Program-made: the position numbers and the translations under genes
Part shown: one piece after another, positions 41,510-51,428 of the stretch
Layout: each line of letters begins with the position of its first letter
Position numbering within the stretch: the stretch's first letter is position 1
Assembly (NCBI RefSeq): GCF_001437425.1
Contig: NZ_JQCD01000030.1
Span: 1,594 to 65,593 of the forward strand
Length of the DNA stretch: 64,000 bases
From: Weissella minor
GTDB lineage: Bacteria > Bacillota > Bacilli > Lactobacillales > Lactobacillaceae
Direction of reading: 5' to 3'
The notes under the pieces: generated by a model
Told to the model about the DNA's origin: nothing
The model's database searches: none
The model's input: only the letters and a program-made list of their open reading frames with translations

Positions 41510-41525
41510 TAGAGGAGTATGGACA

Positions 41526-42515
41526 ATGTTTAATTTGGTAGTGGGAATGCTTGTTGGGTTAGTAGCAGCCCTAATTGTTATTCCACGATTGACAGCTTGG
41601 TTTAGAGCCAAAAAAGTAGAACAACTTGTGATGCGAAGTGGTGAACATGATCCAAATCACGCAGCTAAAGCCGGAACGCCAACGATGGGTGGGGCTGGTT
41701 TTATTGCAATTGTTATTCTTGGGTATGTGATATTGGCACCATTTTTAAATGGGATAAATGTTACAGCGATTGTCGTTTTATTAGCTATTCTATTGTATGC
41801 AATAGTTGGTGGTTTTGATGACAGCATTAAAATCTTCAATAATCGAGACGAAGGTTTCCGCTTTTTGCCTAAATTGAGTATTGAAATTTTCGCAGCAATT
41901 CTAGGTGTGATTATTTTACGTATGAGTGATTTTAACTTTAGTCTGGCCTTACCATTTGGATTGCCAGCAATTCACAGTACGGTATTATATGCAGTTTTCG
42001 TGATTGTTTGGTTAGTCGGTTGGTCAAATGCAGTTAACTTGACGGATGGACTTGACGGTTTAGCAACTGGATCAGCGATTATTGCCTACTCAGCCTATCT
42101 ATTTATTGCGCTACAACAAAATAACATGGGGGTTGTCCTTGTTAATGCGTTGATGGTTGGTGCTTTACTAGGATTTTTGGTCTTTAATCATTATCCAGCA
42201 TCAATTTTCATGGGTGATACAGGTTCATTGGCACTGGGTGCAGGATTAGCCATGAATGCAATTGTTTTGCATAAAGAGTGGTCATTGCTATTAATTGGAA
42301 TTGTCTTTGTGATTGATACACTATCAGTCATGATTCAAGTGAGTTCATACCGTTTAACTGGGAAGCGAATTTTCTTAATTACACCAATTCATCATAGTGT
42401 TGAAAAAGGTGGATTGACTGGAAACGTTGACCACCCATGGAATGAATGGCAGGTTGATGCACTCTTTTGGGGCATCACATTAGTTGGAACATTACTTTAC
42501 TTTATGTTCTTTTAG
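41526..42515 (+). CDS. mraY: Phospho-N-acetylmuramoyl-pentapeptide-transferase
   Basis: 329 residues, ten helices. GTPTMGGAGFI, NLTDGLDGLATG (catalytic Asp pair), FMGDTGSLALG and TPIHHSVEKGG are MraY motifs. It forms lipid I from UDP-MurNAc-pentapeptide and undecaprenyl phosphate. A small hairpin (GTAAGG/CCTTAC, 42527-42546) lies in the gap before murD. Confidence 0.97.
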   Translation: MFNLVVGMLVGLVAALIVIPRLTAWFRAKKVEQLVMRSGEHDPNHAAKAGTPTMGGAGFIAIVILGYVILAPFLNGINVTAIVVLLAILLYAIVGGFDDSIKIFNNRDEGFRFLPKLSIEIFAAILGVIILRMSDFNFSLALPFGLPAIHSTVLYAVFVIVWLVGWSNAVNLTDGLDGLATGSAIIAYSAYLFIALQQNNMGVVLVNALMVGALLGFLVFNHYPASIFMGDTGSLALGAGLAMNAIVLHKEWSLLLIGIVFVIDTLSVMIQVSSYRLTGKRIFLITPIHHSVEKGGLTGNVDHPWNEWQVDALFWGITLVGTLLYFMFF

Positions 42516-42618
42516 TTTTTAGCTTAGTAAGGGATGAGCTCCTTACATACATAATTTTTTAGAGTTTTAAGCACATAGTTGGTAAATTTATCTTGGAAAT
42601 GTAGGAAAGGAAGCAAAC

Positions 42619-43971
42619 ATGCGAACGTTGGTAATTGGTTTTGCCCGATCAGGTGCAGCAGCTACAAAACTTTTGTTAGATGAGGGGAGTGAGGTGATTG
42701 TTTCTGATCCCAAACTTGATTTTTCTGACGAGACCATAGAAAATTTTGAACAACAAGGCGTTGTGTTTACACAACAACAAGATGAAACTTTGCTTGATGG
42801 TGTCGATCGAATTGTTAAGAATCCTGGCATTCCTTATCAAATTCCCATCTTACAAGCAGCAATTAAAAAGCAAATTCCAATTGTCGTGGAAGTAGCGCTT
42901 GCTCAAAAATATATTTCGGGTGATTGGATTGCAGTGACGGGTTCAAATGGTAAAACGACGGCAACTGAAATGATTGCCGCTGTCTTACGGACGCAATGTA
43001 CACCAGCACATGATGTGCGGGTTGCTGGTAACATTGGTACACCAGTGAGCGAAATTGCGCAAAGTGTTCGACCAACAGATACTTTGTTAACAGAATTATC
43101 ATCCTTTCAATTAATGGGTGTGCCTGAATTAAAACCTAAAATTAGCGTTGTGACAAATATCTATGCGTCACATTTGGATTATCATGGATCTCGTGAAAAT
43201 TACATTGCCGCTAAAATGAACATTACACGTAACCAAAACGCTTCTGATTATTTGGTTATGAATTTTGACCGAGCTGAGTGGCGAGCATTAAGTGAGCAGA
43301 GTCATGCGCAAATTGTGCCATTTTCGCGTGAAGCCTACACTGAAACGGGGGCTTATCAAAAGGATGGTTGGCTTTATTTCCAAGATGAGGCAATTATGCC
43401 GGCAAGTGATTTAGGCGTCGCTGGTGACCACAATATTGAGAATGCATTGATTGCGATTGCTGTTGGGCATATCCAAGGTGTTCCAACCGCTGACATGCAA
43501 CAAGCTTTGCACGAATTTACAGGAGTTAAGCATCGTTTACAAAAAGTTGGCACCTATTTAGATCGACTTGTTTATAATGATTCAAAAGCTACTGATATTG
43601 AGGCAACGGAGAGCGCTTTAAGTGGGTTTACGCAGCCAACTATTTTGTTGGCCGGTGGGTTGGATCGTGGTGATGATGAAATGCGACTATTAAATGCCGT
43701 CAAGCCACATGTGAAGCAGATGATTGTTTTTGGAGAAACAGCTGAAAAGTTAGTAGCATTAGCGCAGGCGGCTGAAATTCCCGTTGAAAAAACAGAAAAT
43801 GTGACAACTGCGGTACCACTTGCCTTTGAAAAAAGTGCACCAGGTGACTTGATTCTATTATCACCTGCGGCAGCTTCATGGGATCAATATCCTAATTTTG
43901 AAACACGTGGAGACTTATATATACAAGCTGTACAAGATTACGCAGCAACTCGGAGAAATGAGGTAAACTAA
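42619..43971 (+). CDS. murD: UDP-N-acetylmuramoyl-alanine-D-glutamate ligase
   Basis: 450 residues. N-terminal LVIGFARSGAAATKLL, ATP site VTGSNGKTTATEM, VTNIYASHLDYHGS and C-terminal LSPAAASWDQYPNFETRGD identify MurD. It adds D-Glu to UDP-MurNAc-Ala in the cytoplasm. The stop overlaps the murG start by one base. Confidence 0.97.
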   Translation: MRTLVIGFARSGAAATKLLLDEGSEVIVSDPKLDFSDETIENFEQQGVVFTQQQDETLLDGVDRIVKNPGIPYQIPILQAAIKKQIPIVVEVALAQKYISGDWIAVTGSNGKTTATEMIAAVLRTQCTPAHDVRVAGNIGTPVSEIAQSVRPTDTLLTELSSFQLMGVPELKPKISVVTNIYASHLDYHGSRENYIAAKMNITRNQNASDYLVMNFDRAEWRALSEQSHAQIVPFSREAYTETGAYQKDGWLYFQDEAIMPASDLGVAGDHNIENALIAIAVGHIQGVPTADMQQALHEFTGVKHRLQKVGTYLDRLVYNDSKATDIEATESALSGFTQPTILLAGGLDRGDDEMRLLNAVKPHVKQMIVFGETAEKLVALAQAAEIPVEKTENVTTAVPLAFEKSAPGDLILLSPAAASWDQYPNFETRGDLYIQAVQDYAATRRNEVN

Positions 43972-45068
43972 TGAGAATTGTTGTATCTGGTGGTGGAACG
44001 GGTGGACATATTTACCCAGCGTTAGCGACAGTTAATCGCCTGAAAGAATTAGAGCCTGATACCCAAGTCCTTTATATTGGTGGGGAACGTGGTTTAGAAA
44101 AAGATATTGTGCCTAAGGCTGGTTTAGATTTTAAAGCCATTGAAATTCAAGGCTTTGATCGTTCAATTTCGTTGAATAACTTTAAAACAGTCTATTTGTT
44201 CTTAACAGGTACAAGTAAGGCCCGTAAAATGTTAAAAGAATTTAAACCTGATATTGTCGTCGGAACGGGTGGTTATGTCTCAGGACCTGTTTTATATGCA
44301 GCGCAATTATTGCATATTCCAACGGTCATTCATGAGCAGAACTCAGTTGTTGGGGTAACGAATAAATTCTTAGCACGTAAAGCAGATAAAGTCGGGGTTG
44401 CCTTTCCAGATGCTGTTAGTGCCTTTAAGGCTGGACAAGCTGAAATTGTTGGGAATCCGCGTGCACAAGAGGTTGTCCAAGGAAAAGGCGATTTTGATTG
44501 GAGCAGTTTAGGTCTAGATGGGCAAAAGCCAACTGTTTTGATTTTTGGTGGATCCCAAGGTGCATTGAAGTTGAATACAGCCATGGTTGATGCCATTGAG
44601 AAATTAAATATGGTTGATTACCAAGTTATCTTTGCAACTGGACAAAAACGTTTTGACGAAGTTCAAAGCGCACTTAAAGAAAAAAATATAACGCCAGCAC
44701 AAAATGTTGCCGTTGTGCCTTATATTAGTAATATGCCACAACTGATGCCTAAGGTGGACTTAGTCGTTGGACGTGCAGGGGCAACCAGTATTGCTGAACA
44801 AACGGCGTTGGGTAAACCAATGGTTTTGATTCCAAGCCCTTATGTGACAAATGACCATCAAACTAAAAATGCACAAAGCTTAGTTGATGCCAACGCTGCT
44901 GATATGGTGACGGAAAAAGAACTGACTGGTGCCAGCTTATTTACGGCGATTGATCAGATTATGAGTGATGATAATTTGCGTCGCTCAATGGCTGATAATT
45001 CAAAAGCATTAGGGGTTCCAGATGCAGCTGATGAATTTATTAAATTGATTGAACGTGTCTTAGGATAA
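43971..45068 (+). CDS. murG: UDP-GlcNAc transferase making lipid II
   Basis: 365 residues, GT-B glycosyltransferase. RIVVSGGGTGGHIYPALA, VIHEQNSVVGVTNKFLAR, FGGSQGALKLN and the nucleotide-sugar site GRAGATSIAEQTALGKPMVLIPSP are typical. It acts at the inner membrane face after MraY. Confidence 0.97.
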   Translation: MRIVVSGGGTGGHIYPALATVNRLKELEPDTQVLYIGGERGLEKDIVPKAGLDFKAIEIQGFDRSISLNNFKTVYLFLTGTSKARKMLKEFKPDIVVGTGGYVSGPVLYAAQLLHIPTVIHEQNSVVGVTNKFLARKADKVGVAFPDAVSAFKAGQAEIVGNPRAQEVVQGKGDFDWSSLGLDGQKPTVLIFGGSQGALKLNTAMVDAIEKLNMVDYQVIFATGQKRFDEVQSALKEKNITPAQNVAVVPYISNMPQLMPKVDLVVGRAGATSIAEQTALGKPMVLIPSPYVTNDHQTKNAQSLVDANAADMVTEKELTGASLFTAIDQIMSDDNLRRSMADNSKALGVPDAADEFIKLIERVLG

Positions 45069-45100
45069 GTTCATTTGACTGAAAGGAGGGATACATATAA

Positions 45101-46183
45101 ATGGCAACTGATGATGAAAAAAATCAATCAACGACAGATATCCAACAACATTTGAATCAACTGATTGACGCAGAAACAGCAACCACAGATCGTGTCCCTG
45201 TAAGTAAGGAGAAAGAACAACCTGAAAAGCAAGCGCAACCTGTTGGGATGCGTATACGAAACTTAATACAACGGTCAATTGCCCGTTGGCAAAGTGAAGA
45301 AGAGCATGATTCATCGCAAGCAGGTGATGATGTCCTTGATGACTCGTCACAAGAGAGTGATGATCCACTCCAAGTCGTTGATGAGGTTCTTGATGAACAA
45401 TTACCAGAAATTGATGATGACGAGACGCTTGATGAAGCAAATTGGATTGAACCAAGGTCCCCATTAACGGCGCAACAAAAACAGGGCGTGTTTGTGATTA
45501 TTGCCTTAACAATCGTTGCAGTTTTCGTGGGCTGGCTCTGCTCACCTTGGGCCCAAGTTCAAAATTACGAAATAAAAGGGAATGATGATTTAACTAAAGC
45601 GCAGGTATTATCAGCTGCAGGACTTAACAAGTATCAATCAACTTTTCTAACTGTTGAAGAACGTAATCATTTTGATAAGACAGCTCAGAAAAACAACGCC
45701 CAAATTTCAGGGCTTACGTTAAAGCTTAAAAATCCGATGACTGTGATTGTGACAGTCAAAGAAAATCCTAAGGTTGGTTATATCAAAACCAAAGAAGGTT
45801 ATCAGGCCCTCTTACAAGATGGTCAGGTTGTCAACGAAAGTTTTGACCAACGGCCAAGCGATAGTTACGCCGTCTATAATAATTTTCCAAAAGATCGTAA
45901 GACTCTGAATGCAACTGCCAAACGAATTGGTAAATTAAATGGTCCGATTCGTCGTTCAATTTCCGATGTCGTCTGGTCACCAACCGATATGAATGATGAT
46001 CGTTTACTGCTTTCAATGAATGATGGGAATCAAGTGGTGATTAGTGCCAGTGATATTGATAATAAAATGCAATATTATCCATCAATTGCGACACAATTTA
46101 AAAATTCACAAGATTCAAAAGATGATAAGAAGACGATAATTGACCTTCAAGTCGGGGCATATGGTTATCAGCAAGCATTTTAA
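45101..46183 (+). CDS. divIB: Cell division protein DivIB/FtsQ
   Basis: 360 residues. A long acidic cytoplasmic head (residues 1-125, rich in Asp, Glu and Gln) precedes one membrane helix (GVFVIIALTIVAVFVGWLC), the POTRA domain (QNYEIKGNDDLTKAQVLSAAGL) and the beta domain. It stabilises FtsL and DivIC at the septum. A terminator-like hairpin follows before ftsA. Confidence 0.93.
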   Translation: MATDDEKNQSTTDIQQHLNQLIDAETATTDRVPVSKEKEQPEKQAQPVGMRIRNLIQRSIARWQSEEEHDSSQAGDDVLDDSSQESDDPLQVVDEVLDEQLPEIDDDETLDEANWIEPRSPLTAQQKQGVFVIIALTIVAVFVGWLCSPWAQVQNYEIKGNDDLTKAQVLSAAGLNKYQSTFLTVEERNHFDKTAQKNNAQISGLTLKLKNPMTVIVTVKENPKVGYIKTKEGYQALLQDGQVVNESFDQRPSDSYAVYNNFPKDRKTLNATAKRIGKLNGPIRRSISDVVWSPTDMNDDRLLLSMNDGNQVVISASDIDNKMQYYPSIATQFKNSQDSKDDKKTIIDLQVGAYGYQQAF

Positions 46184-46227
46184 GCTAGAATTTATGAAAA
46201 AATTAAATAATTTACTGTGAAAAGTAG

Positions 46228-46258
46228 AAGAATACCGCTAAAGTATGGTATTCTTTTA
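46228..46258 (+). terminator. Internal terminator-like hairpin between divIB and ftsA
   Basis: AAGAATACC (46228-46236) pairs perfectly with GGTATTCTT (46247-46255), followed by a short T tract. It may lower readthrough from the wall-synthesis genes, with ftsAZ then relying on another promoter. Confidence 0.65.
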
Positions 46259-46308
46259 AGGAAAATGTTATTTAAATGACTTTAAAATCAGTCAAAGGAG
46301 GAAGAAAT

Positions 46309-47700
46309 ATGGCCAATCATGGACTAATCGTTGGTTTGGATATCGGAACCAATACTATTAAAGCATTGGCCGCAGATGTTCGAAACCAACAATCAAATAT
46401 TGTTGGAGTGGGACGTTCCGTATCACATGGTGTTAAAAAAGGCGTCGTTGTGGATATTGATGCAGCTGCAAATGATATTCGACAAACTTTAGCACAAGTG
46501 AATGAACAAGCTGGACAGACAGTGACGGATGTGATTGTGTCATTGCCAGCTGAAGGCATTCAAATTACGCATGTAAATGGACAAATTACAGTTGAAGATT
46601 CACAACATATTTCTTATCGTGATGTGAACGCTGTTGTGCAAGAAGCCTTGAAAGGACAAACAAGTGTAGACCGGGAAGTTGTTGATTTAATTCCGGTTGA
46701 TTTTGTGGTTGATGACTTTGATGGTATTCAAGATCCAAATGATATGGTTGGGATGCGGCTAGCCATGTCTGGAATCGCTTATACGGCACCCAAAAATGTT
46801 TTGGGTAATCTAAAAATGGCGATTGAAAAAGCGGGTCTTAACTTACGTGATTGCGTGTTGACACCTTTGGCTACTAGTAAGACGGTCTTATCTGAAGCTG
46901 AACAAGAGTTTGGTAGCATTTTATTAGATATGGGAGCCGGACAAAGTACGGCAACAGTCGTCAAAGATAATCAGCTTAAGTTTATTTCATCATTCCCAGC
47001 CGGTGGAGATAATATTTCACGGGACATTAGTACTGTTTTGTCAATCGGTGGTTATGACGCAGAAATGCTTAAACTTGATTCAGGAATTGCTTTGACTGAT
47101 TTGGCTAATAATGATGATAAGTTGATGATTCAAAAAGTTGGAAAAACAGCACCTGAAGAAATTTCTGAAAACTATTTAGCACAAATTATTGAGGCTCGTG
47201 TTGATCAAATTTTAGATAAACTTGGTGAAAAGCTGTCAATGGTGAGTGCACTTGAGATGCCAGGTGGTATTACGGTTGTCGGTGGGACTTCAGCAATGGA
47301 AGGTATCCCAAATGCGGTGACGAATAAATTAGGTCTGGCGACGAAACGTTTTGCGCCAGATGACATTGGTTTACATCATCCAGGGTTTGCGAATGCGTGG
47401 GCGATTGTACAATATGCAGCGCAACAACTACCCATTCAATTGATAACAAAACAAGCATTATATGGATTGCCATTACAGCAAAGTAAGGGTATGCCAGTAG
47501 TGCAATCTGTCGAACGCGTCGCACAGCGAAGTGAAAAAGCAATGCCTATGCCAGCTGCAAAGTCAACACCAGTTGAACCGGTGGTAGAAGTCGATGAAGA
47601 TGAAAATGACATCGATGACACAGAGGAATCAAACAAGAACCGTCAGGCAAACGCAAAGAAATCTCCAATTGGTGATTTCTTCCGTGAATTCTTTGACTAG
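46309..47700 (+). CDS. ftsA: Cell division protein FtsA
   Basis: 463 residues, actin-like fold. IVGLDIGTNTIKALAADV and LLDMGAGQSTATVV are nucleotide-binding motifs. The C-terminus ends in SPIGDFFREFFD, the amphipathic membrane-targeting helix, after an acidic linker. AAAGGAGG sets ATG 46309. It tethers FtsZ to the membrane. Confidence 0.96.
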   Translation: MANHGLIVGLDIGTNTIKALAADVRNQQSNIVGVGRSVSHGVKKGVVVDIDAAANDIRQTLAQVNEQAGQTVTDVIVSLPAEGIQITHVNGQITVEDSQHISYRDVNAVVQEALKGQTSVDREVVDLIPVDFVVDDFDGIQDPNDMVGMRLAMSGIAYTAPKNVLGNLKMAIEKAGLNLRDCVLTPLATSKTVLSEAEQEFGSILLDMGAGQSTATVVKDNQLKFISSFPAGGDNISRDISTVLSIGGYDAEMLKLDSGIALTDLANNDDKLMIQKVGKTAPEEISENYLAQIIEARVDQILDKLGEKLSMVSALEMPGGITVVGGTSAMEGIPNAVTNKLGLATKRFAPDDIGLHHPGFANAWAIVQYAAQQLPIQLITKQALYGLPLQQSKGMPVVQSVERVAQRSEKAMPMPAAKSTPVEPVVEVDEDENDIDDTEESNKNRQANAKKSPIGDFFREFFD

Positions 47701-47724
47701 ATAATCAATAACAAGGAGCTCAAA

Positions 47725-48966
47725 ATGGATTTCCAAATGGATACAAATCAAGAATATGGTGCAACAATTAAAGTAATCGGTGTTGGTGGCGGTGGTGGAA
47801 ATGCCGTTAACCGCATGGTAAACGAAGGCGTTGAAGGCGTTGATTTTATTGTTGCCAACACTGACGCACAAGCGTTGGAGCGTTCAGCAGCTGAAGTGAA
47901 GATTCAAATCGGATCAAAAGCAACGCGTGGACTTGGGGCTGGTGCTCGCCCTGAAGTTGGTGAAGCTGCCGCTAAGGAAAGTGAACAAGAAATTTCTGAA
48001 GCACTTGCAGGGGCTGATATGGTCTTTGTTACTGCCGGAATGGGTGGTGGAACTGGAACTGGTGCTGCACCCGTTGTTGCAAAAATTGCGCGCGATTCAG
48101 GCGCTTTGACAATTGGTGTGGTTACACGACCTTTCTCTTTTGAAGGACCTCGTCGTGGTAAGTCAGCAGCTGAAGGACTTGCTAATTTGAAGGAAAACGT
48201 TGACACATTAATCGTTATTTCAAATAACAACTTGCTACAAATTGTTGATAAGAAGGCCCCAATTATGGACGCCTTTAAGATGGTTGATGATGTGTTATTG
48301 CAAGGTGTCTCAGGTATTTCAGATTTGATTACCAAGCCTGGAATTATTAACTTGGACTTTGCTGACGTTAAGACAGCCATGGTTGGCCAAGGAACTGCTT
48401 TGATGGGAATTGGTGCTGCGTCTGGTGAAAACCGTGCGGCTGAAGCAACCCGCAAGGCAATTGCTTCACCATTGTTGGAAGCAAAGATTGAAGGCGCATC
48501 AAATGTGTTGCTTTCAATCAAAGGTGGTGCAGATATGTCATTGTTTGAAGCTCAAGAAGCTTCAGAAACAATTGCGCAAGCTGCTGGCACTGATGTGGAC
48601 ATTATCTTCGGTACAACAATTGATGAAGATATGGATGGTGAGCTTTTGGTAACAGCGATTGCAACTGGTATTGATAAGGCACCAACACCTCGTCCAGAAA
48701 TCAATTTGGGTGCAAATGCAGCAAGCCCTTTTGATAATGCAAATGCGGCTCAGCCACAACAACAACAAGCACCTGCACAACCAGCTGATCCATTTGCAAA
48801 CTGGAATATGGCAAATGCCAGTCAAACGACACAACCAACACCAGGGGCACAAGTACCGCCTTCACAAGAAACAACAGCACCACAAGCCAGTCAACAACCA
48901 ACTGCGAGTGAGGAAGAAATTGATCGTCCAGCATTCTTTAGTTGGAATAAACGTGACGAAAAGTAG
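47725..48966 (+). CDS. ftsZ: Cell division GTPase FtsZ
   Basis: 413 residues. [29 protein letters not shown] (tubulin G-box) and [11 protein letters not shown] (T7 loop region) are intact. A Gln/Pro/Ala-rich linker (about residues 325-395) leads to the conserved tail [12 protein letters not shown], which binds FtsA and SepF. Confidence 0.98.
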   Translation: MDFQMDTNQEYGATIKVIGVGGGGGNAVNRMVNEGVEGVDFIVANTDAQALERSAAEVKIQIGSKATRGLGAGARPEVGEAAAKESEQEISEALAGADMVFVTAGMGGGTGTGAAPVVAKIARDSGALTIGVVTRPFSFEGPRRGKSAAEGLANLKENVDTLIVISNNNLLQIVDKKAPIMDAFKMVDDVLLQGVSGISDLITKPGIINLDFADVKTAMVGQGTALMGIGAASGENRAAEATRKAIASPLLEAKIEGASNVLLSIKGGADMSLFEAQEASETIAQAAGTDVDIIFGTTIDEDMDGELLVTAIATGIDKAPTPRPEINLGANAASPFDNANAAQPQQQQAPAQPADPFANWNMANASQTTQPTPGAQVPPSQETTAPQASQQPTASEEEIDRPAFFSWNKRDEK

Positions 48967-48976
48967 GTGATACAGA

Positions 48977-49420
48977 ATGGCATTTAACAAATTTAAAGAT
49001 TTTTTCGGCGTTGATGATTATTATGAAGAAACTGCCGAAGACGGAACGGCTAATGCGGCACAAGCAGAGCAACCCGTTCAAGAAGAGCGTAAAGGACAAC
49101 CTGCAGCGCAACGTTCAAATGTCTTAAAGATTGATGGTAAACGTAACTCAGCAGCTAAGATTGCATTATATGAACCTCGCACTTATGCGGATGCGCAAAC
49201 AATTGCAACGCAAATTTTGCAAGGTGAAGCTGTAATTGTGAACTTTAGTTCGATTGATGAACGGAACCAATTACGTGTCTTAGACTATATTGCAGGGGCA
49301 ACTTTTGCAGTTGATGGGGACGTTGAGCGTGTGGGCGATCAAATTTTTGTTGCCACACCACATAATTTTGAGATTTCAGGATCTGTTTCACAAAATGTCA
49401 GTCAACAATTTGGAAACTAA
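48977..49420 (+). CDS. sepF: Cell division protein SepF
   Basis: 147 residues: an N-terminal amphipathic segment (FNKFKDFFGVDDYYEE), a variable linker and the SepF domain (YEPRTYADAQTIATQILQGEAVIVNFSSI...RVLDYIAGATFAVDGDVERVGDQIFV). It aligns FtsZ filaments at the septum. Confidence 0.95.
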   Translation: MAFNKFKDFFGVDDYYEETAEDGTANAAQAEQPVQEERKGQPAAQRSNVLKIDGKRNSAAKIALYEPRTYADAQTIATQILQGEAVIVNFSSIDERNQLRVLDYIAGATFAVDGDVERVGDQIFVATPHNFEISGSVSQNVSQQFGN

Positions 49421-49435
49421 TTTGGAGGCAGATAT

Positions 49436-49711
49436 ATGAATCAAATCCTAGCGATGATTATTTACATTTTGAGCATTGTCTTAATTGCATTTCAATGGAT
49501 AATTGTAATTTGGGCCTTAATGAGTTGGTTCCCAGGACTACGTGATAGTCAAGTTGGGCATTTTATCGCTCGCTTAGCTAATATCGTGGTTGGACCAATT
49601 CAACGCATTGTGCCACCACTAGGAATGATTGACTTTAGTGCAATCGTGGCTTTGATTTTATTAAATCTTGCGCAGCGCGGGCTAACATTTTTAACGTATG
49701 CACTGATGTGA
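49436..49711 (+). CDS. YggT family membrane protein
   Basis: 91 residues with two helices flanking a conserved loop: WALMSWFPGLRDSQVGHFIARLANIVVGPIQRIVPP, then IDFSAIVALILL. This matches YggT (YlmG), found between sepF and ylmH throughout Firmicutes and associated with division and osmotolerance. Confidence 0.92.
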   Translation: MNQILAMIIYILSIVLIAFQWIIVIWALMSWFPGLRDSQVGHFIARLANIVVGPIQRIVPPLGMIDFSAIVALILLNLAQRGLTFLTYALM

Positions 49712-49719
49712 GGTAATTG

Positions 49720-50514
49720 ATGAATTCGGATATTGCACAACATTTTAGACCAAGTGAACTTAACTTTGTGCAACAATGTCAGGATTGGATTAATCAAAGT
49801 TTAGCTGAATATCGTTTGATTGTGACACCTTTTCTTAATCCGCGAGAACGCTTCATTTTGGAGAGTTTAGTGAATCGAGAACAAGCGCTTACACTATCAG
49901 AGAATGGTATTTTTGAAACTGCTGAGATGCAACGCGTGGCCGTGTGTCCCGATTATATAGATACAAGTCAATTAACGATGCAAGATTTTGATTTAGTCTT
50001 GTTAGCTGTTAAGTATCCAAGTAAGTTTATTGAGTTACATCATCGGACTTTATTGGGTAGTTTGATGCATAATGGGATTGAACGTGATCGGGTCGGCGAT
50101 ATTGTGACTGATGATCAGGGAATTTGGCAGGTGGCGACGACTTCAGTTGTTGCCGAATTTATTCAAACGCATATTGAAAGATTGGGCAAAGCCCCCGTAC
50201 AATTTAATGTGATTACGCCTAGTCAGGCAATTTCACCAAATATTCAGTGGGAAACACTTGATGTATTGGTGAGTTCTGCTAGACTGGATACTGTGATAGC
50301 TGGGAGTTACAGCCTTTCACGAAGTATTGCTAAAGATTTGGTTGAAAATGGTTTAGTTCGTTTGAACTGGGCGCCACAAAATCATCCAGATATTGAAGTT
50401 GCAAGCGGTGACTTAATCTCAGTTCGTGGATATGGTCGTTTACATATATTGGCTGATAACGGGTTAACTCGTAAGTCAAAACATAAATTATCAATTTCAA
50501 AATTAGTAAAATAG
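49720..50514 (+). CDS. ylmH: YlmH family S4-domain RNA-binding protein
   Basis: 265 residues minus one at the start. The C-terminal S4 domain is LDVLVSSARLDTVIAGSYSLSRSIAKDLVENGLVRLNW. GAGG before ATG 49720 is preferred over TTG 49717. Family members act on stalled 50S ribosomes in quality control in Bacillus. It sits in the standard position between yggT and divIVA. Confidence 0.9.
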   Translation: MNSDIAQHFRPSELNFVQQCQDWINQSLAEYRLIVTPFLNPRERFILESLVNREQALTLSENGIFETAEMQRVAVCPDYIDTSQLTMQDFDLVLLAVKYPSKFIELHHRTLLGSLMHNGIERDRVGDIVTDDQGIWQVATTSVVAEFIQTHIERLGKAPVQFNVITPSQAISPNIQWETLDVLVSSARLDTVIAGSYSLSRSIAKDLVENGLVRLNWAPQNHPDIEVASGDLISVRGYGRLHILADNGLTRKSKHKLSISKLVK

Positions 50515-50529
50515 ATAGGAGTGCTAGCA

Positions 50530-51186
50530 ATGGCAGTTACACCACAAGAAATTCATTCAAAACAATTTACAACTCGTTCAAATAAGTGGTTTGAAAAGAC
50601 GGAAGTTACTGGATTTTTGGATCAAGTTGCAGTTGATTATGATAACTTAATGCAAGAAAACCAAGCTTTGCGTACAAAGCTATTGGAAGCAGACTCAAAT
50701 GCAACGCAAGTTGAAGAGATGAAGCAATCAGTTAACTCTTCAATTTTGATTGCACAAGAAGCGGCTGACCGTTTGAAGAAGCAAACAGAAGCTGAAGCTG
50801 AAGCAACATTGCAACAGGCTGAAACTGAAGCGCAAAAAATTGTGATGGAAGCCAATGCCAAAGCGAACAACTTGCTTTCTGAAAGCCAACGTAAGAATGA
50901 TGATTTAGTTACGCATCATGATGCAATGGCCAAAGAAATGACAGCCTTCAAGCAACGTATTTCTGGTTTATTGAATGCACAAATTGATTTGATGAACACT
51001 GAAGGTTGGGATGAGTTCCAACATGCTACTGATTTACGTGTTGCGGCACAACAAAACCAAGCACCAGTTCAACAACCAGTTGCTGAAACGCCAGTTGCCC
51101 CTGAAGAACCAGTGGCACAAACTGAAACAGTTGTTGTGATGCCTGATTTACAAGAAAATAACGATAATTTCTTGAATAAAGATTAA
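50530..51186 (+). CDS. divIVA: DivIVA family cell-pole/septum protein
   Basis: 218 residues. The N-terminal lipid-binding domain is VTPQEIHSKQFTTRSNKWFEKTEVTGFLDQVAVDYDNLMQEN, followed by a long coiled coil rich in Ala, Glu and Gln, and a Pro/Val-rich tail with repeated APVQQPV-type units. TAGGAG sets ATG 50530. It marks curved membrane at poles and septa. Confidence 0.94.
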   Translation: MAVTPQEIHSKQFTTRSNKWFEKTEVTGFLDQVAVDYDNLMQENQALRTKLLEADSNATQVEEMKQSVNSSILIAQEAADRLKKQTEAEAEATLQQAETEAQKIVMEANAKANNLLSESQRKNDDLVTHHDAMAKEMTAFKQRISGLLNAQIDLMNTEGWDEFQHATDLRVAAQQNQAPVQQPVAETPVAPEEPVAQTETVVVMPDLQENNDNFLNKD

Positions 51187-51194
51187 TTTTCGGT

Positions 51195-51410
51195 TATTAT
51201 CTTATTAAAGTTACTTAATCAAACGGTTTTTTGTATTCTATCAAGCGATCTAGAGTCTGGTGAAAGTCTAGAATAGTGACGCAAAATACTTATCAGTAAG
51301 TAAAAATTTGAAATATAACTGTTGAGGCAATTTTTTTAATTGCAAAAACGGGTGGTACCACGTTACTAATAACGTCCCGGACTGAATATTATTCAGTCTG
51401 GGACTTTTTT
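51195..51410 (+). promoter_or_regulatory. T-box leader of ileS
   Basis: The T-box core AACGGGTGGTACCACG (51347-51362) is followed by the terminator stem GTCCC-GACTGAAT / ATTCAGTC-GGGAC (51374-51404) and a T run. Upstream, CTAGA / TCTAG closes a short apical hairpin containing GTCTGGTGAAAG. Stem I looks shorter than usual. I could not place the isoleucine specifier with confidence; GAA-ATA near 51310-51315 is a candidate. Confidence 0.88.
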
Positions 51411-51428
51411 ATTTGAAAGGAGTCAGCT

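Noticed and set aside
47904-48521. 205-residue minus-strand frame opposite ftsZ
   Set aside because: It is fully antisense to ftsZ and rich in Ser, Ala and Pro from the complementary codon pattern; no independent start signals.
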